Source: Paenibacillus tyrphae (GTDB taxonomy: Bacteria; Bacillota; Bacilli; Paenibacillales; NBRC-103111). From it: a DNA stretch of 64,000 nucleotides. A program made the translations under genes and the position numbers. Positions 53,301-60,984 of this stretch are shown in pieces (the first letter of the stretch is position 1; the number at the start of each line of letters is the position of its first letter). The stretch lies in NCBI RefSeq assembly GCF_027925525.1, contig NZ_BSDJ01000038.1, forward strand, positions 1 to 64,000, written 5' to 3'. The notes under the pieces are model-generated. The model was not told where the DNA came from. It ran no database searches and was given only the letters and a program-made list of their open reading frames with translations.

Positions 53301-54755
53301 TCATTTATTTAGAGAAGATTCCATTTTCCATGCCCGCGCCAGCAGCCTTACCCCTTCCCGGATGTCCGTTTCGGACAGGCCGCCGAAGCCGAGCAGCACG
53401 GTCGGGGCCTCGCCAGCCTCCGGTCGCAGCCGGTAAGCCGAAGCCGGGTAGACGCCGACGCCTTCCCGGGCGGCCGCGCGCAGAAGCTCCGCTTCGTCCA
53501 TAACTCCCCGGACCCGAAGCAGCAGGTGCAGCCCAGAGTCCGCGCCGATCATCTCGACGCCCGCCGGAAAAGTGTCGCGTACCGCGTACAGCAGCGCATC
53601 TCGCTTTTTGTGGTAGACGCTGCGCATTTTGCGCACGTGCCGTCCGAAGTCGCCGGATTGCATGAACAGCTGCTGCGTCTTCTGGAAGATCGGCGAGGCG
53701 AGCTGGTCGTAGCTGTGCCGGCGGCTGCGGAACCTCGCCAACAGCGCTGGCGGTAGCACAAGATAGCTGAGCCGGAACGCCGGCGTCAGCGCCCGCGAGA
53801 ACGTGCCGACGTAGATGACCCGGCCGTCGTCGTCCAAGCTCTGCAGCGAAGGAATCGGCCGGCCGCTGTAGCGGAATTCCCCGTCGTAGTCGTTCTCGAC
53901 GATGTAGGCCCGCCGCTCCTTCGCCCATTGGAGCAGCTTAAGCCGCTTGCCCGCCGACAGCGTCATGCCGTATGGAAATTGATGCGACGGGGTGACATAG
54001 ACGGCCTGGGCACTGCTGGCCTGCAGCTCTTCGAGGCAGATGCCGTCGCTTTCCAGCCGAAGGGGCCGACAATCGAACCGGAACTGCCCGAACAGCGCTT
54101 TTACCCCGTCGTTGACCGCTTCTTCGGAAGCGATGCAGACGACGTCCTCGCGCAGCAATTGAAACAGCAAATCGAGCGAATGGTACGTGCCCGCCCCGAC
54201 GACGATCTGCTCCGGCTGGCAGCGCACCCCGCGCATATGGTGCAGGTAGGCGGCAATTTCGGCGCGCAGCTCCGGCTCGCCCTGCAAATCGCCGTACAGC
54301 AGCAGACGGTTGTTTTCCGGCAGCAGACACCGGTTCATCAGCCGGCGCCATTTTGCCAGCGGAAAGCTCGTGATATCGACGCTGCCATAGCCGAAGTCGT
54401 AACGGAGCGGTTCATCCTGAGACGCGTGGTACGCGCGCTTCGGCGACGGCGAAACGGCGGAACGTTCCGCCGCCGCTTCGGTCTGCGCCTGCAGGGAGGC
54501 GGACGTGTCCAGCTCGGCGGCATACAGCCCGCTGCGCGGTCTGCTGTTCACATAGCCCTCGGCGAGCAGTTGCTCGTAGGCAAGAGCGACAGGCGACCGG
54601 CTTACGCCCAGGTAAGCGGACAGCGTGCGGATGGACGGCAGCCGCTCGTTCGCCGGAATGCGGCCGGCGGCGATTTCATCGCGGATATAGCGGTACAGCT
54701 GCATATAGAGCGCTTCGCCCGACGATTCGTCGAGCCTCGGCATCAAGTCGATCAT
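53301..54755 (-). CDS. MocR/PdxR-type regulator (GntR plus aminotransferase domain)
   Basis: A 484-residue fusion: GntR winged helix (about 10-80: ERLPSIRTLSAYLGVSRSPV) followed by a class I aminotransferase fold with the PLP lysine region GTFSRALTPAFRLSYLVLP. MocR regulators bind PLP or amino compounds and control pyridoxal, GABA or amino-acid genes. The ATG follows AAAGGAG; a longer frame has no site. Divergent from hisC. The likely target cannot be told. Confidence 0.9.
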   Translation of the reverse strand: MIDLMPRLDESSGEALYMQLYRYIRDEIAAGRIPANERLPSIRTLSAYLGVSRSPVALAYEQLLAEGYVNSRPRSGLYAAELDTSASLQAQTEAAAERSAVSPSPKRAYHASQDEPLRYDFGYGSVDITSFPLAKWRRLMNRCLLPENNRLLLYGDLQGEPELRAEIAAYLHHMRGVRCQPEQIVVGAGTYHSLDLLFQLLREDVVCIASEEAVNDGVKALFGQFRFDCRPLRLESDGICLEELQASSAQAVYVTPSHQFPYGMTLSAGKRLKLLQWAKERRAYIVENDYDGEFRYSGRPIPSLQSLDDDGRVIYVGTFSRALTPAFRLSYLVLPPALLARFRSRRHSYDQLASPIFQKTQQLFMQSGDFGRHVRKMRSVYHKKRDALLYAVRDTFPAGVEMIGADSGLHLLLRVRGVMDEAELLRAAAREGVGVYPASAYRLRPEAGEAPTVLLGFGGLSETDIREGVRLLARAWKMESSLNK

Positions 54756-54933
54756 TCCGGTTTCTCCTTTGCAATAATCTGTCACTCAAAAAATCACGAA
54801 ACTGACCATTTTACCAATGCCAAAATGCAGTTATGCTCATCTTATCATCCCATCGCGCAAAGCGGAAGACGTGCATCCCATCATAAAATGACGCGCTGAC
54901 CCCGTCAGCCGGATGTCAGGAGGAACCAAACCG

Positions 54934-56001
54934 ATGACCCTTATTTTGCCGCATATCGATCGGCTTACCCCTTACGCCTTGGGCGACCTTCCGCCGGAAG
55001 GAAGCGGCGCAATCAAGCTGAATCAGAACGAAAGCCCATACCCGCCCTCTCCGCTTGTACTGGAGGCGCTGCGCACGCTTGGCGAAGAAGAGCTGCGCCG
55101 TTATCCCGATGCCCGCTGCGCACAGCTGCGCGCCGCACTTTCGCGGCTACACGGCGTCAAGGACGAGCAAGTCTTTTGCGGGAACGGCTCAAGCGAGATC
55201 ATCTCTCTGGTCATCAAAGGCTTCATCGGCCCGAACCGGCGTCTGGCCCTGCCGGACCCGTCGTTCTCGCTGTATCATACGGTGGCCGCATCTTATCAGG
55301 CCTCTTCCATCGCCGTCCCGACGCGAAGCGACTTTACCGTCGATACGGAGCTGCTGATGAACAGCGGCGCGGACACGATCGTGTTGGTCAATCCGAATGC
55401 GCCTACCGGACACTTGCTGCCGCTCGAAGAAGTGGAACGGCTGGTCAGCCGCTTCCCGGGGCTGGTCGTCATCGACGAAGCTTACATCGACTTCGCCGAT
55501 CCCGGCGCCACGGCTATCCCGCTGGTGGACCGCTATCCCAACGCGATCGTCGTCCGCACGTTTTCCAAGGCCTACGCCCTGTGCGGAGCGCGGGTCGGCT
55601 ATTGCGTCGCTGCCGAGCCGCTCATCGCCGCGCTGGAAAAGAGCAAAGACATCTACAACATCAACGCGATCAGCCGGAAGCTTGCCGTGGCCGCTCTGGA
55701 GGACTGCGAATACACGGAGCGCACGGTAGCGCTGGTCAAGGCGACGCGCGACACCTTCATCGCCGAGCTTCAGAGCCTCGGCTTTGATGTCATCCCTTCG
55801 CAAACGAATTTCGTCTTGTGCACGCCTCCGGCGGGAGCCGGAAAGCCCGATGCCCGCCAGTGGTACCGGAAGCTGCTGGAACGAAACATCTACGTCCGCC
55901 ATTTCGAGCACCCCCGTCTGGCCGACAAGCTGCGCATTTCCATCGGTACGGACGAAGAAATGGCTGCCGTTACCGCCGTGCTGCGCGGACTGCTCGCTTA
56001 A
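54934..56001 (+). CDS. hisC: Histidinol-phosphate aminotransferase family protein
   Basis: A 355-residue class I/II PLP aminotransferase with KLNQNESPYPPSP at the start, NPNAPTGHLLPLEEVERLV, DEAYIDFAD and the PLP lysine in RTFSKAYALCGARVGY, all typical of HisC. It would convert imidazole acetol phosphate to histidinol phosphate. It is not near other his genes and lies divergent to a MocR regulator, so it may serve another amino acid. ATG after AGGAGG; a strong terminator follows. Confidence 0.88.
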   Translation: MTLILPHIDRLTPYALGDLPPEGSGAIKLNQNESPYPPSPLVLEALRTLGEEELRRYPDARCAQLRAALSRLHGVKDEQVFCGNGSSEIISLVIKGFIGPNRRLALPDPSFSLYHTVAASYQASSIAVPTRSDFTVDTELLMNSGADTIVLVNPNAPTGHLLPLEEVERLVSRFPGLVVIDEAYIDFADPGATAIPLVDRYPNAIVVRTFSKAYALCGARVGYCVAAEPLIAALEKSKDIYNINAISRKLAVAALEDCEYTERTVALVKATRDTFIAELQSLGFDVIPSQTNFVLCTPPAGAGKPDARQWYRKLLERNIYVRHFEHPRLADKLRISIGTDEEMAAVTAVLRGLLA

Positions 56002-56008
56002 AGACAAG

Positions 56009-56047
56009 AAGCTCCCGCCCTTTTTCGAAGGGATCGGGAGCTTTTTT
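56009..56047 (+). terminator. Intrinsic terminator after hisC
   Basis: AAGCTCCCG and CGGGAGCTT form the stem, followed by TTTTTTC. Confidence 0.9.
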
Positions 56048-56077
56048 CTCGATCGAAGCGGATGCCATGTACCGTGA

Positions 56078-56281
56078 GTTCCATCCGTTTTACAAGAAGA
56101 GCAGCAGCCCGGCTACACACTTTACGGAAAAACGGGAGGCAGCGACAACCCGCCCTTCGGGTTTGTTCAGCTCAAGGAAGACACGCTCGTTTTCGCAGCC
56201 CAAGTCGATGGGAAAATCACCGCATTGAATAAGGCGATGGACATTACCAAGCGCGTCTTAAAGGGACGCCTTCTTCCCTAG
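56078..56281 (+). pseudogene. 3' remnant of a class-D beta-lactamase/BlaR-like protein
   Basis: An open frame without a start codon encodes about 67 residues: EEQQPGYTLYGKTGGSD, then FGFVQLKEDTLVFAAQVDG and ITKRVLKGRLLP before a stop. The YGKTG box and following beta-strand fit the end of class D penicilloyl-serine enzymes and BlaR1/MecR1 sensors. The SxxK and SxN parts are missing, so this is a relic. It follows the hisC terminator. Confidence 0.55.
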
Positions 56282-56435
56282 CTTCGCAATTGTTTAAATG
56301 CAGCGCACATCTTCCGGTCCTGTACTTGAGCCGAAGTGGGGCACTTTTTTCATTTTCTATCCATTCGACTGTGGTATAATTTTGCTATTCCTATCATCAT
56401 TTGCCGATAATTACGGACGACGGAGGAACCTTCCT

Positions 56436-57296
56436 ATGAATCCCAGCAGTATAGAACACATGATGCAGCAACTTAACGCAACAACAGATTTGGCCGAACG
56501 CAGGCGCACGGCAAAGGAAATCATCGATGAAATAGCGACTCCAGCAATGGAAGACGCACTAAAGGGTCGCCAAACCGGCGAATTGGGCACCTATCTGAAC
56601 GTCGACGACCCGGAACAGGTTGTCGCGCTGATCGAAATTGTTCACCAGTGCCTTGAAGAGGGCGGGGATTTATCCGGGTTCATAATCCCCATTGCACGGC
56701 TTCATCATCTGGACCGGAAAGAATCGGAGAAAACCGATACGGAGCTTTATCTTCAATACCGCGCTGCCGCCCTGCTCGATGCCTTGGTGGCCGCAAAAGC
56801 CCCTTTCCCGGATGAAGCGGTACAGCTTATCCTCGCTGCGGGCAAGCGTTATGTAAAGGATAAGGCAACCGAACAATACATTTGCAGTATCCACTGGAGA
56901 CTGGCGGATAGCGGCGTCAATATATCTGGCGCGATCCCATCGCTCGTGACGGTTTTTAAAAACGGGGAGACGAGCGAGCTCGTTCGTTATTCGCTTTTAG
57001 CGTTATGGGCCGCCGTTAGGCAAGGGTACTTCGATACGCCAATTCCCGACAGCGATCTATCATACCAAGTCTGGCTTAAACATCTTATTTCCAGCGGCAC
57101 GTATAAGCTAAAAAAGAAAGATGAACCCCACCAACTGGGAATCATCGGCTGCCTGATCGAAACGATAAGAACCTATCCCGAATTCAAAGCGCTCGCCGTC
57201 GAATATTTGGAACAATGTAAAATACGGGAGCCCAAACGTCTGACCACGGATTTACAGCAGGACCTGAAACAATATTTCGACTTATGTCGGGAATAG
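56436..57296 (+). CDS. Hypothetical protein, helical-repeat type, 286 residues
   Basis: Not recognised. The sequence is almost wholly helical with Leu/Ala spacing, suggesting an alpha-solenoid (HEAT-like) fold: LYLQYRAAALLDALVAAKAP, SGAIPSLVTVFKNGETSELV and HQLGIIGCLIETIRTYPEF. No signal peptide or membrane helix. The ATG follows CGGAGGAACC; the frame runs further upstream without a better site. A stem-loop follows. Possibly a protein-interaction scaffold; this is inference from composition. Confidence 0.6.
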   Translation: MNPSSIEHMMQQLNATTDLAERRRTAKEIIDEIATPAMEDALKGRQTGELGTYLNVDDPEQVVALIEIVHQCLEEGGDLSGFIIPIARLHHLDRKESEKTDTELYLQYRAAALLDALVAAKAPFPDEAVQLILAAGKRYVKDKATEQYICSIHWRLADSGVNISGAIPSLVTVFKNGETSELVRYSLLALWAAVRQGYFDTPIPDSDLSYQVWLKHLISSGTYKLKKKDEPHQLGIIGCLIETIRTYPEFKALAVEYLEQCKIREPKRLTTDLQQDLKQYFDLCRE

Positions 57297-57310
57297 CATG
57301 GAAGGTAATT

Positions 57311-57343
57311 AAAGCAGCCTCAGAGTGAAATCCGGGCTGCTTT
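57311..57343 (+). terminator. Intrinsic terminator after the helical-repeat gene
   Basis: AAAGCAGCC and GGGCTGCTTT form the stem, shortly after the stop. Confidence 0.7.
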
Positions 57344-57451
57344 GTCATGGACATTATTTATTACGTAAGGCATTTCCTTGCATTTCGTGTCGCGGGATTT
57401 AAGCAGATAGCGAAGCACAAACGCCCTGAACTTGAGGAAAAGAAAGGCAAA

Positions 57452-57658
57452 TCAATTCAATGATACAAATTCTGGATAGTGGCTTAAACTGCAAATGCCT
57501 CTCCTGGTCGGGGTGCTTTGTTTTCCCGTCAAGTTCCAGACTTCCTCTGCATACTTGACGTTTTCCTCGCAGTCATAATCTGTATAGGCAATCTCGTGTT
57601 CTTTGAGTAAATTTTTATTGGTCCCCTTATTCTCAATCAACTCCTTGCTCTCCATCAA
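57452..57658 (-). pseudogene. Glutaredoxin-like remnant
   Basis: The 68-residue frame contains NLLKEHEIAYTDYDCEENVK and EVWNLTGKQSTPT, which align with the region between the CxxC active site and the cis-proline segment of glutaredoxins. The active-site CxxC itself and the last strand after TPT are missing, replaced by unrelated sequence. It lies seven bases downstream of copZ on the same strand, so a redox partner of that operon seems to have decayed. Confidence 0.45.
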
Positions 57659-57664
57659 ATGCCT

Positions 57665-57868
57665 TTATGCCACAACGTTATATCCCCTGTTTTGGATGGC
57701 TTCCTTAATATCGGCTAATTGTACTTTCGCTTCGTCATACTGAACATGTACTGTGCCTTGCTCAAAGTTAACACGACCTTCAGCACCAATCGAATCAAGA
57801 GCCCCTTCAATCGTTCGGACGCAAGAGCGGCAAGACATGCCTTGTACTTTCACAGTTGCTTCTTGCAT
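57665..57868 (-). CDS. copZ: Copper chaperone CopZ (HMA domain)
   Basis: The 67-residue HMA-domain protein has the metal site GMSCRSC near residue 10 and the beta-alpha-beta pattern ending NRGYNV. CopZ binds Cu(I) and hands it to efflux ATPases or CsoR. The ATG follows GGAGGTG. It lies 26 bases after the sirohaem-type gene in the same operon; no copper ATPase is present. Confidence 0.85.
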   Translation of the reverse strand: MQEATVKVQGMSCRSCVRTIEGALDSIGAEGRVNFEQGTVHVQYDEAKVQLADIKEAIQNRGYNVVA

Positions 57869-57894
57869 GATTTCACCTCCTCTCCAGGTATCCA

Positions 57895-58515
57895 TTAACC
57901 TGCAATTTGCCGCAGTTGTTCGAGCGAAACCCGGTCCACGAATTTGCTGAATTTTTCTTTGCCCTTCGCGTGTGCCTTATAGAAATCGATAATCGCGGTT
58001 ACAACCGGGCCGAGTCGGTCCTCCGTTAATCCGGATACGAGCAGTTTGGCAAAGGAGGTTTTAAGCCCCTTCGGTTCGCCGCCAACGTAGATGTCAAATG
58101 TATCTCGCATTTTGATAACGCCGATATCCTTAAGCAACGGCTCGCTTGTACCTAATGCACAACCCGCATAGCCGATTTTAAGCGGTGTGGGCGTCTCAAT
58201 ACCTGCTATTGTTTTATTTAAGGTTCTAGCTGCATCCAAACCAGCCTCCTCAGCCCCTTTACAGAAATTGCAGGCGATCAGACTTTTAGTTACAAACCCC
58301 GCCGGATACACTTCAAGGCCATAATGCTCAAGCTCTTCTTTTATTGCATCGCGCCGTTCGATAGGTACTTCTGCATAAAGCTGTTTAAACGGGGTCATCT
58401 CGATTTTTGCATCCATCCCCACGACGGAACCGATTTTGGCAAGCTGCTCCGGTGTGAACAGGCTGCCCCCAACTTGAATCCCTGCGCTTATTGCGATTTT
58501 TGTTGTCTCTCCCAT
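57895..58515 (-). CDS. Small sirohaem/4Fe-4S nitrite-sulfite reductase-like protein
   Basis: The 206-residue protein resembles one half of a nitrite/sulfite reductase: a ferredoxin-like half-domain (GIQVGGSLFTPEQLAKIGSV) and a cluster-binding half with CNFCKGAEEAG near residue 83 and YAGCALGTSEP near residue 117. In full reductases four cysteines hold the 4Fe-4S cluster; here the usual last cysteine is replaced (GCALGTS instead of GCxxxC). It may bind sirohaem or a cluster in altered form. First gene of the operon with copZ, behind a duplicated operator; copper or sulfur stress is the likely signal. Confidence 0.6.
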   Translation of the reverse strand: MGETTKIAISAGIQVGGSLFTPEQLAKIGSVVGMDAKIEMTPFKQLYAEVPIERRDAIKEELEHYGLEVYPAGFVTKSLIACNFCKGAEEAGLDAARTLNKTIAGIETPTPLKIGYAGCALGTSEPLLKDIGVIKMRDTFDIYVGGEPKGLKTSFAKLLVSGLTEDRLGPVVTAIIDFYKAHAKGKEKFSKFVDRVSLEQLRQIAG

Positions 58516-58678
58516 GACCATCCACCTCTTGCATCTTATTCATTCGGTTAAAACTCGCCATTCCTATTTGCTGATAAGATTTAGTGACGTACTACCTCTG
58601 TACACCGCGGACCTGGCCCTCAGTCCGGTACAATCTCAGATGAATCGCGTATTCATTTCCATCGATTTCCTTGTTCAT

Positions 58679-58708
58679 AGTATACCCCCCTACCCTATAT
58701 TTAGTCAA
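58679..58708 (-). promoter_or_regulatory. SigA-type promoter of the sirohaem-protein/copZ operon
   Basis: TTGACT and TATACT separated by 18 bases on the minus strand, about 160 bases before the first start codon; the spacer is filled by an operator-like repeat. Confidence 0.75.
58681..58698 (-). promoter_or_regulatory. Operator copy A, inside the promoter
   Basis: TATACCCC-CCT-ACCCTAT lies between the -35 and -10 boxes. Runs of C/G flanked by TATA recall CsoR/CstR operators (copper or persulfide sensors). Confidence 0.6.
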
Positions 58709-58720
58709 TGCTTTTTTTAC

Positions 58721-58738
58721 TATACCCCTGAACCCTAT
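58721..58738 (-). promoter_or_regulatory. Operator copy B, upstream of the promoter
   Basis: TATACCCC-TGA-ACCCTAT repeats copy A with only the three central bases changed, 40 bases away. Confidence 0.6.
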
Positions 58739-58932
58739 TTTTTTATTTAAAGAAAAAGCAGCCAACGCTGCCCGATTTTATTTTCCTGGATCGGCTCAAT
58801 GACACAGCTTTTGAGATGATTCTCCAGTAAAAGCTTTCCGACACCGTTCACCCTTCTTCAAAGGTTCTACATATGTCCCGGCTATGATTGATCTATCGGA
58901 TGTTCAAATACAGAAAGGGATGAAAGCAATGA

Positions 58933-59082
58933 AGACCGGTTGGGGCCTTTATCGTCGAGCCGAAGGAAAGCACCGGCGTTGACCGTGACTATACGCTTGT
59001 CCTCGATGAATGGATGAGTTCCGGGGAAATGACCGGCATGCCCTATTCTAGGGCTTTAACTGGCAACCAGGCCAAGCTTTGA
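58933..59082 (+). pseudogene. Multicopper oxidase fragment
   Basis: An open frame without a start encodes VGAFIVEPKESTGVDRDYTL, then VLDEWMSSGEMTGM, which is the end of the second cupredoxin-like region of CotA/CopA-type multicopper oxidases (GAFIVEP and DEW). The copper-ligand regions before and after are missing. It runs directly into the VOC remnant. Confidence 0.65.
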
Positions 59083-59095
59083 ATGGCTATGTACA

Positions 59096-59253
59096 ATGGG
59101 AGTGGAAGATTACGATTCTACCGAAGCCAAAATTCTTCATCATGGAGGTAAGGTTGCAATACCGAAATATGCTCTGCCGGGAATGGCGTGGCAAGGATAT
59201 TCACCGAAGGTAATATTTTTGGTATTCATCAGTCAGATAAGAACGCAAAATAA
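59096..59253 (+). pseudogene. VOC-family (glyoxalase-like) protein fragment
   Basis: MGVEDYDSTEAKI, then GGKVAIPKYALPGMAWQGY, is followed after a small deletion and frame change by EGNIFGIHQSDKNAK and a stop. This is the C-terminal half of a VOC protein of the PhnB/glyoxalase type. The frame break shows it is inactive. A less clear match may extend back to about 59041. Confidence 0.7.
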
Positions 59254-59382
59254 AATTATATTTATATAACGTCTCACGAAAGCAAGAGAGCACCAATTTC
59301 AATTGGAATCGGTGCTCTCTTGCTTTATGGAAACGAGGCATAGCGCAGCAAACCCGCAACCCGTAAGGTATCGTCTTTTACT

Positions 59383-60006
59383 TCACCGAAATCGAACGGT
59401 GAAAGAATTTTTTGATAGCGCTCGGAATATAAAGCTTTGCCGTCTCAGCCCTTTGATTACAGCCGGCAAGCATTTGGGCGTACTTGGATTGAAATCGTGG
59501 AAAAGTACGATGATTTTTCGTTTGTTTTTGCTACCGCGCAGAACGTTGCGAATCATAGCTTTCGTGGTAGGACGGGGGACTTCGGAGTCACCGGACTTGA
59601 CATTCCAATCAAAGTATCGGTATCCTCTTCTTGTCATTACCTGGTTAACCTTGATCATCTTGGACCTATTCCCGTACTTCGGATTCACCGCATTTAGGGA
59701 ACCCCCAGGAAACCGAAAAATCTTCGGTTTTACATGTACGTAGCGATGCAGTACAGACTCCAACTTGCGGAAATCCTTTAGAAATGCTGGTATGGAGCTG
59801 TAAATAACCCGATAATTATGAGAAAACGTATGGTTGCCAATGGCATGGCCTTCCCGGACCATTCTTTTATACATGCGTATTCCATTAAAGGTACGATTGC
59901 CGAGGACAAAAAAGGTTGCCTTTACCCGATGATTCCGCAGTTGATCCAGGATTGCTTTCGTATAGCGCGAAGGACCATCGTCAAACGTCAGATAAGCTAT
60001 TTTAAT
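59383..60006 (-). CDS. NodB-type polysaccharide deacetylase with ATT start
   Basis: All five NodB motifs are present: TFDDGPS near residue 7, the metal-binding HTFSH, FRFPGG, the DWN motif and LFHDF. Such enzymes remove acetyl groups from GlcNAc in peptidoglycan, chitin or related polymers. No signal peptide is encoded. The first ATG lies after motif 1, but the frame is open upstream back to a stop just before GGAGG; the codon eight bases after GGAGG is ATT, giving (I)KIAYLTFDD where relatives have Met-Lys. The start codon is thus probably ATT. About 207 residues. It lies 312 bases downstream of the PdaB-like gene. Confidence 0.75.
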   Translation of the reverse strand: MKIAYLTFDDGPSRYTKAILDQLRNHRVKATFFVLGNRTFNGIRMYKRMVREGHAIGNHTFSHNYRVIYSSIPAFLKDFRKLESVLHRYVHVKPKIFRFPGGSLNAVNPKYGNRSKMIKVNQVMTRRGYRYFDWNVKSGDSEVPRPTTKAMIRNVLRGSKNKRKIIVLFHDFNPSTPKCLPAVIKGLRRQSFIFRALSKNSFTVRFR

Positions 60007-60318
60007 AAACCTGTCCTCCTAAGAATCGCTAACATGCGTTTTGCCCGATTCGTATAATTATGCCTATCAACTGTGCGTCTCCCCTGTCTGCGGATTCGTT
60101 CTAACTAACCGCACAGTATCGGCAGGCGAGACGAACTATAAACTCGAAAATTCAATGCCTTTCGTCGGAAATGCTTCGGTTATCTGCACGACACCTAATG
60201 GCAGTATCAATGCCAAGTTTGTAAAACTGAGAATACTAGGATCGAACGATCCTTTGGAACCAAAGGATTTCGGTTCGTCACGATATCCGCACTAATATCC
60301 GAGCGATCCATTAAATGA
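60007..60318. other. Gap between the two deacetylase genes
   Basis: No gene is recognised. A frame of 84 codons (plus strand, about 60041-60295) is open but has no RBS or known motif. The upstream part carries the AGGAGGA site of the following gene. Confidence 0.4.
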
Positions 60319-60984
60319 TTATTTCCGGTTAGCTTTAGGACGGAGATTAGATAATAGTTCATTTACGGTTACTAATGCGTAACCTTTCTTTTTTATTCCT
60401 TTAAGAATGATGGGTAAAGCTTTTAACGTCTGGGTCCAAGGGTCGCATCCGTGGAGCAATACGATCGCGCCTGGATGTATATGAGGAATCACTCGCTGAA
60501 CGATTTTTTTGACATTCTTGTATTTCCAGTCTAATGAATCCGTATCCCAATGGACAATCGTTTGCTTCATACTGAGCAGCTTCTTGATCACTCGCGAATC
60601 AAGGTCACCGCTTGGCGTGCGAATCATATTGGTCTTGATACCGGTTGCGTTGAAAATAGCCCGCTTTGCAGCTTTCACTTCCCGCTCAATCCAAACATTC
60701 GAATGAGTCGTATAGTCCTCATGACGATGGCCATGAGAAGCAATTTCATAACCCATCCTTTGAATTCGCTTGGCAATGCCCGGATTGAGCCGCACCCATT
60801 CCCCAGTAAGAAAAAATGTCGCTTTTTTTACACCCTTTCTTCTCAATAATGAAAGCAATTGGACAGGAACCAGATCACCGAAAGCTATATTGAAAGTTAA
60901 TGCCAGGATCCGTTTACGCGTCGGCACATTGTAGATAACGCGATTTATCTCCATAGACGATTCTTCTCTTTCTTTCATAGTCAT
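60319..60984 (-). CDS. PdaB-like polysaccharide deacetylase, catalytic Asp changed
   Basis: A 221-residue NodB-fold protein close to sporulation protein PdaB in pattern: TFNIAFGD (PdaB has TFDISWGD), ATFFLTGEW, SHGHRHEDYTTHSNV, RTPSGDLDSRV, DTDSLDWKYKN and IVLLHGCD. The aspartate that acts as base in motif 1 is Asn here, so activity may be lost or changed. No signal peptide is seen. The ATG overlaps the stop of the glycosyltransferase gene (ATGA). Confidence 0.8.
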   Translation of the reverse strand: MTMKEREESSMEINRVIYNVPTRKRILALTFNIAFGDLVPVQLLSLLRRKGVKKATFFLTGEWVRLNPGIAKRIQRMGYEIASHGHRHEDYTTHSNVWIEREVKAAKRAIFNATGIKTNMIRTPSGDLDSRVIKKLLSMKQTIVHWDTDSLDWKYKNVKKIVQRVIPHIHPGAIVLLHGCDPWTQTLKALPIILKGIKKKGYALVTVNELLSNLRPKANRK

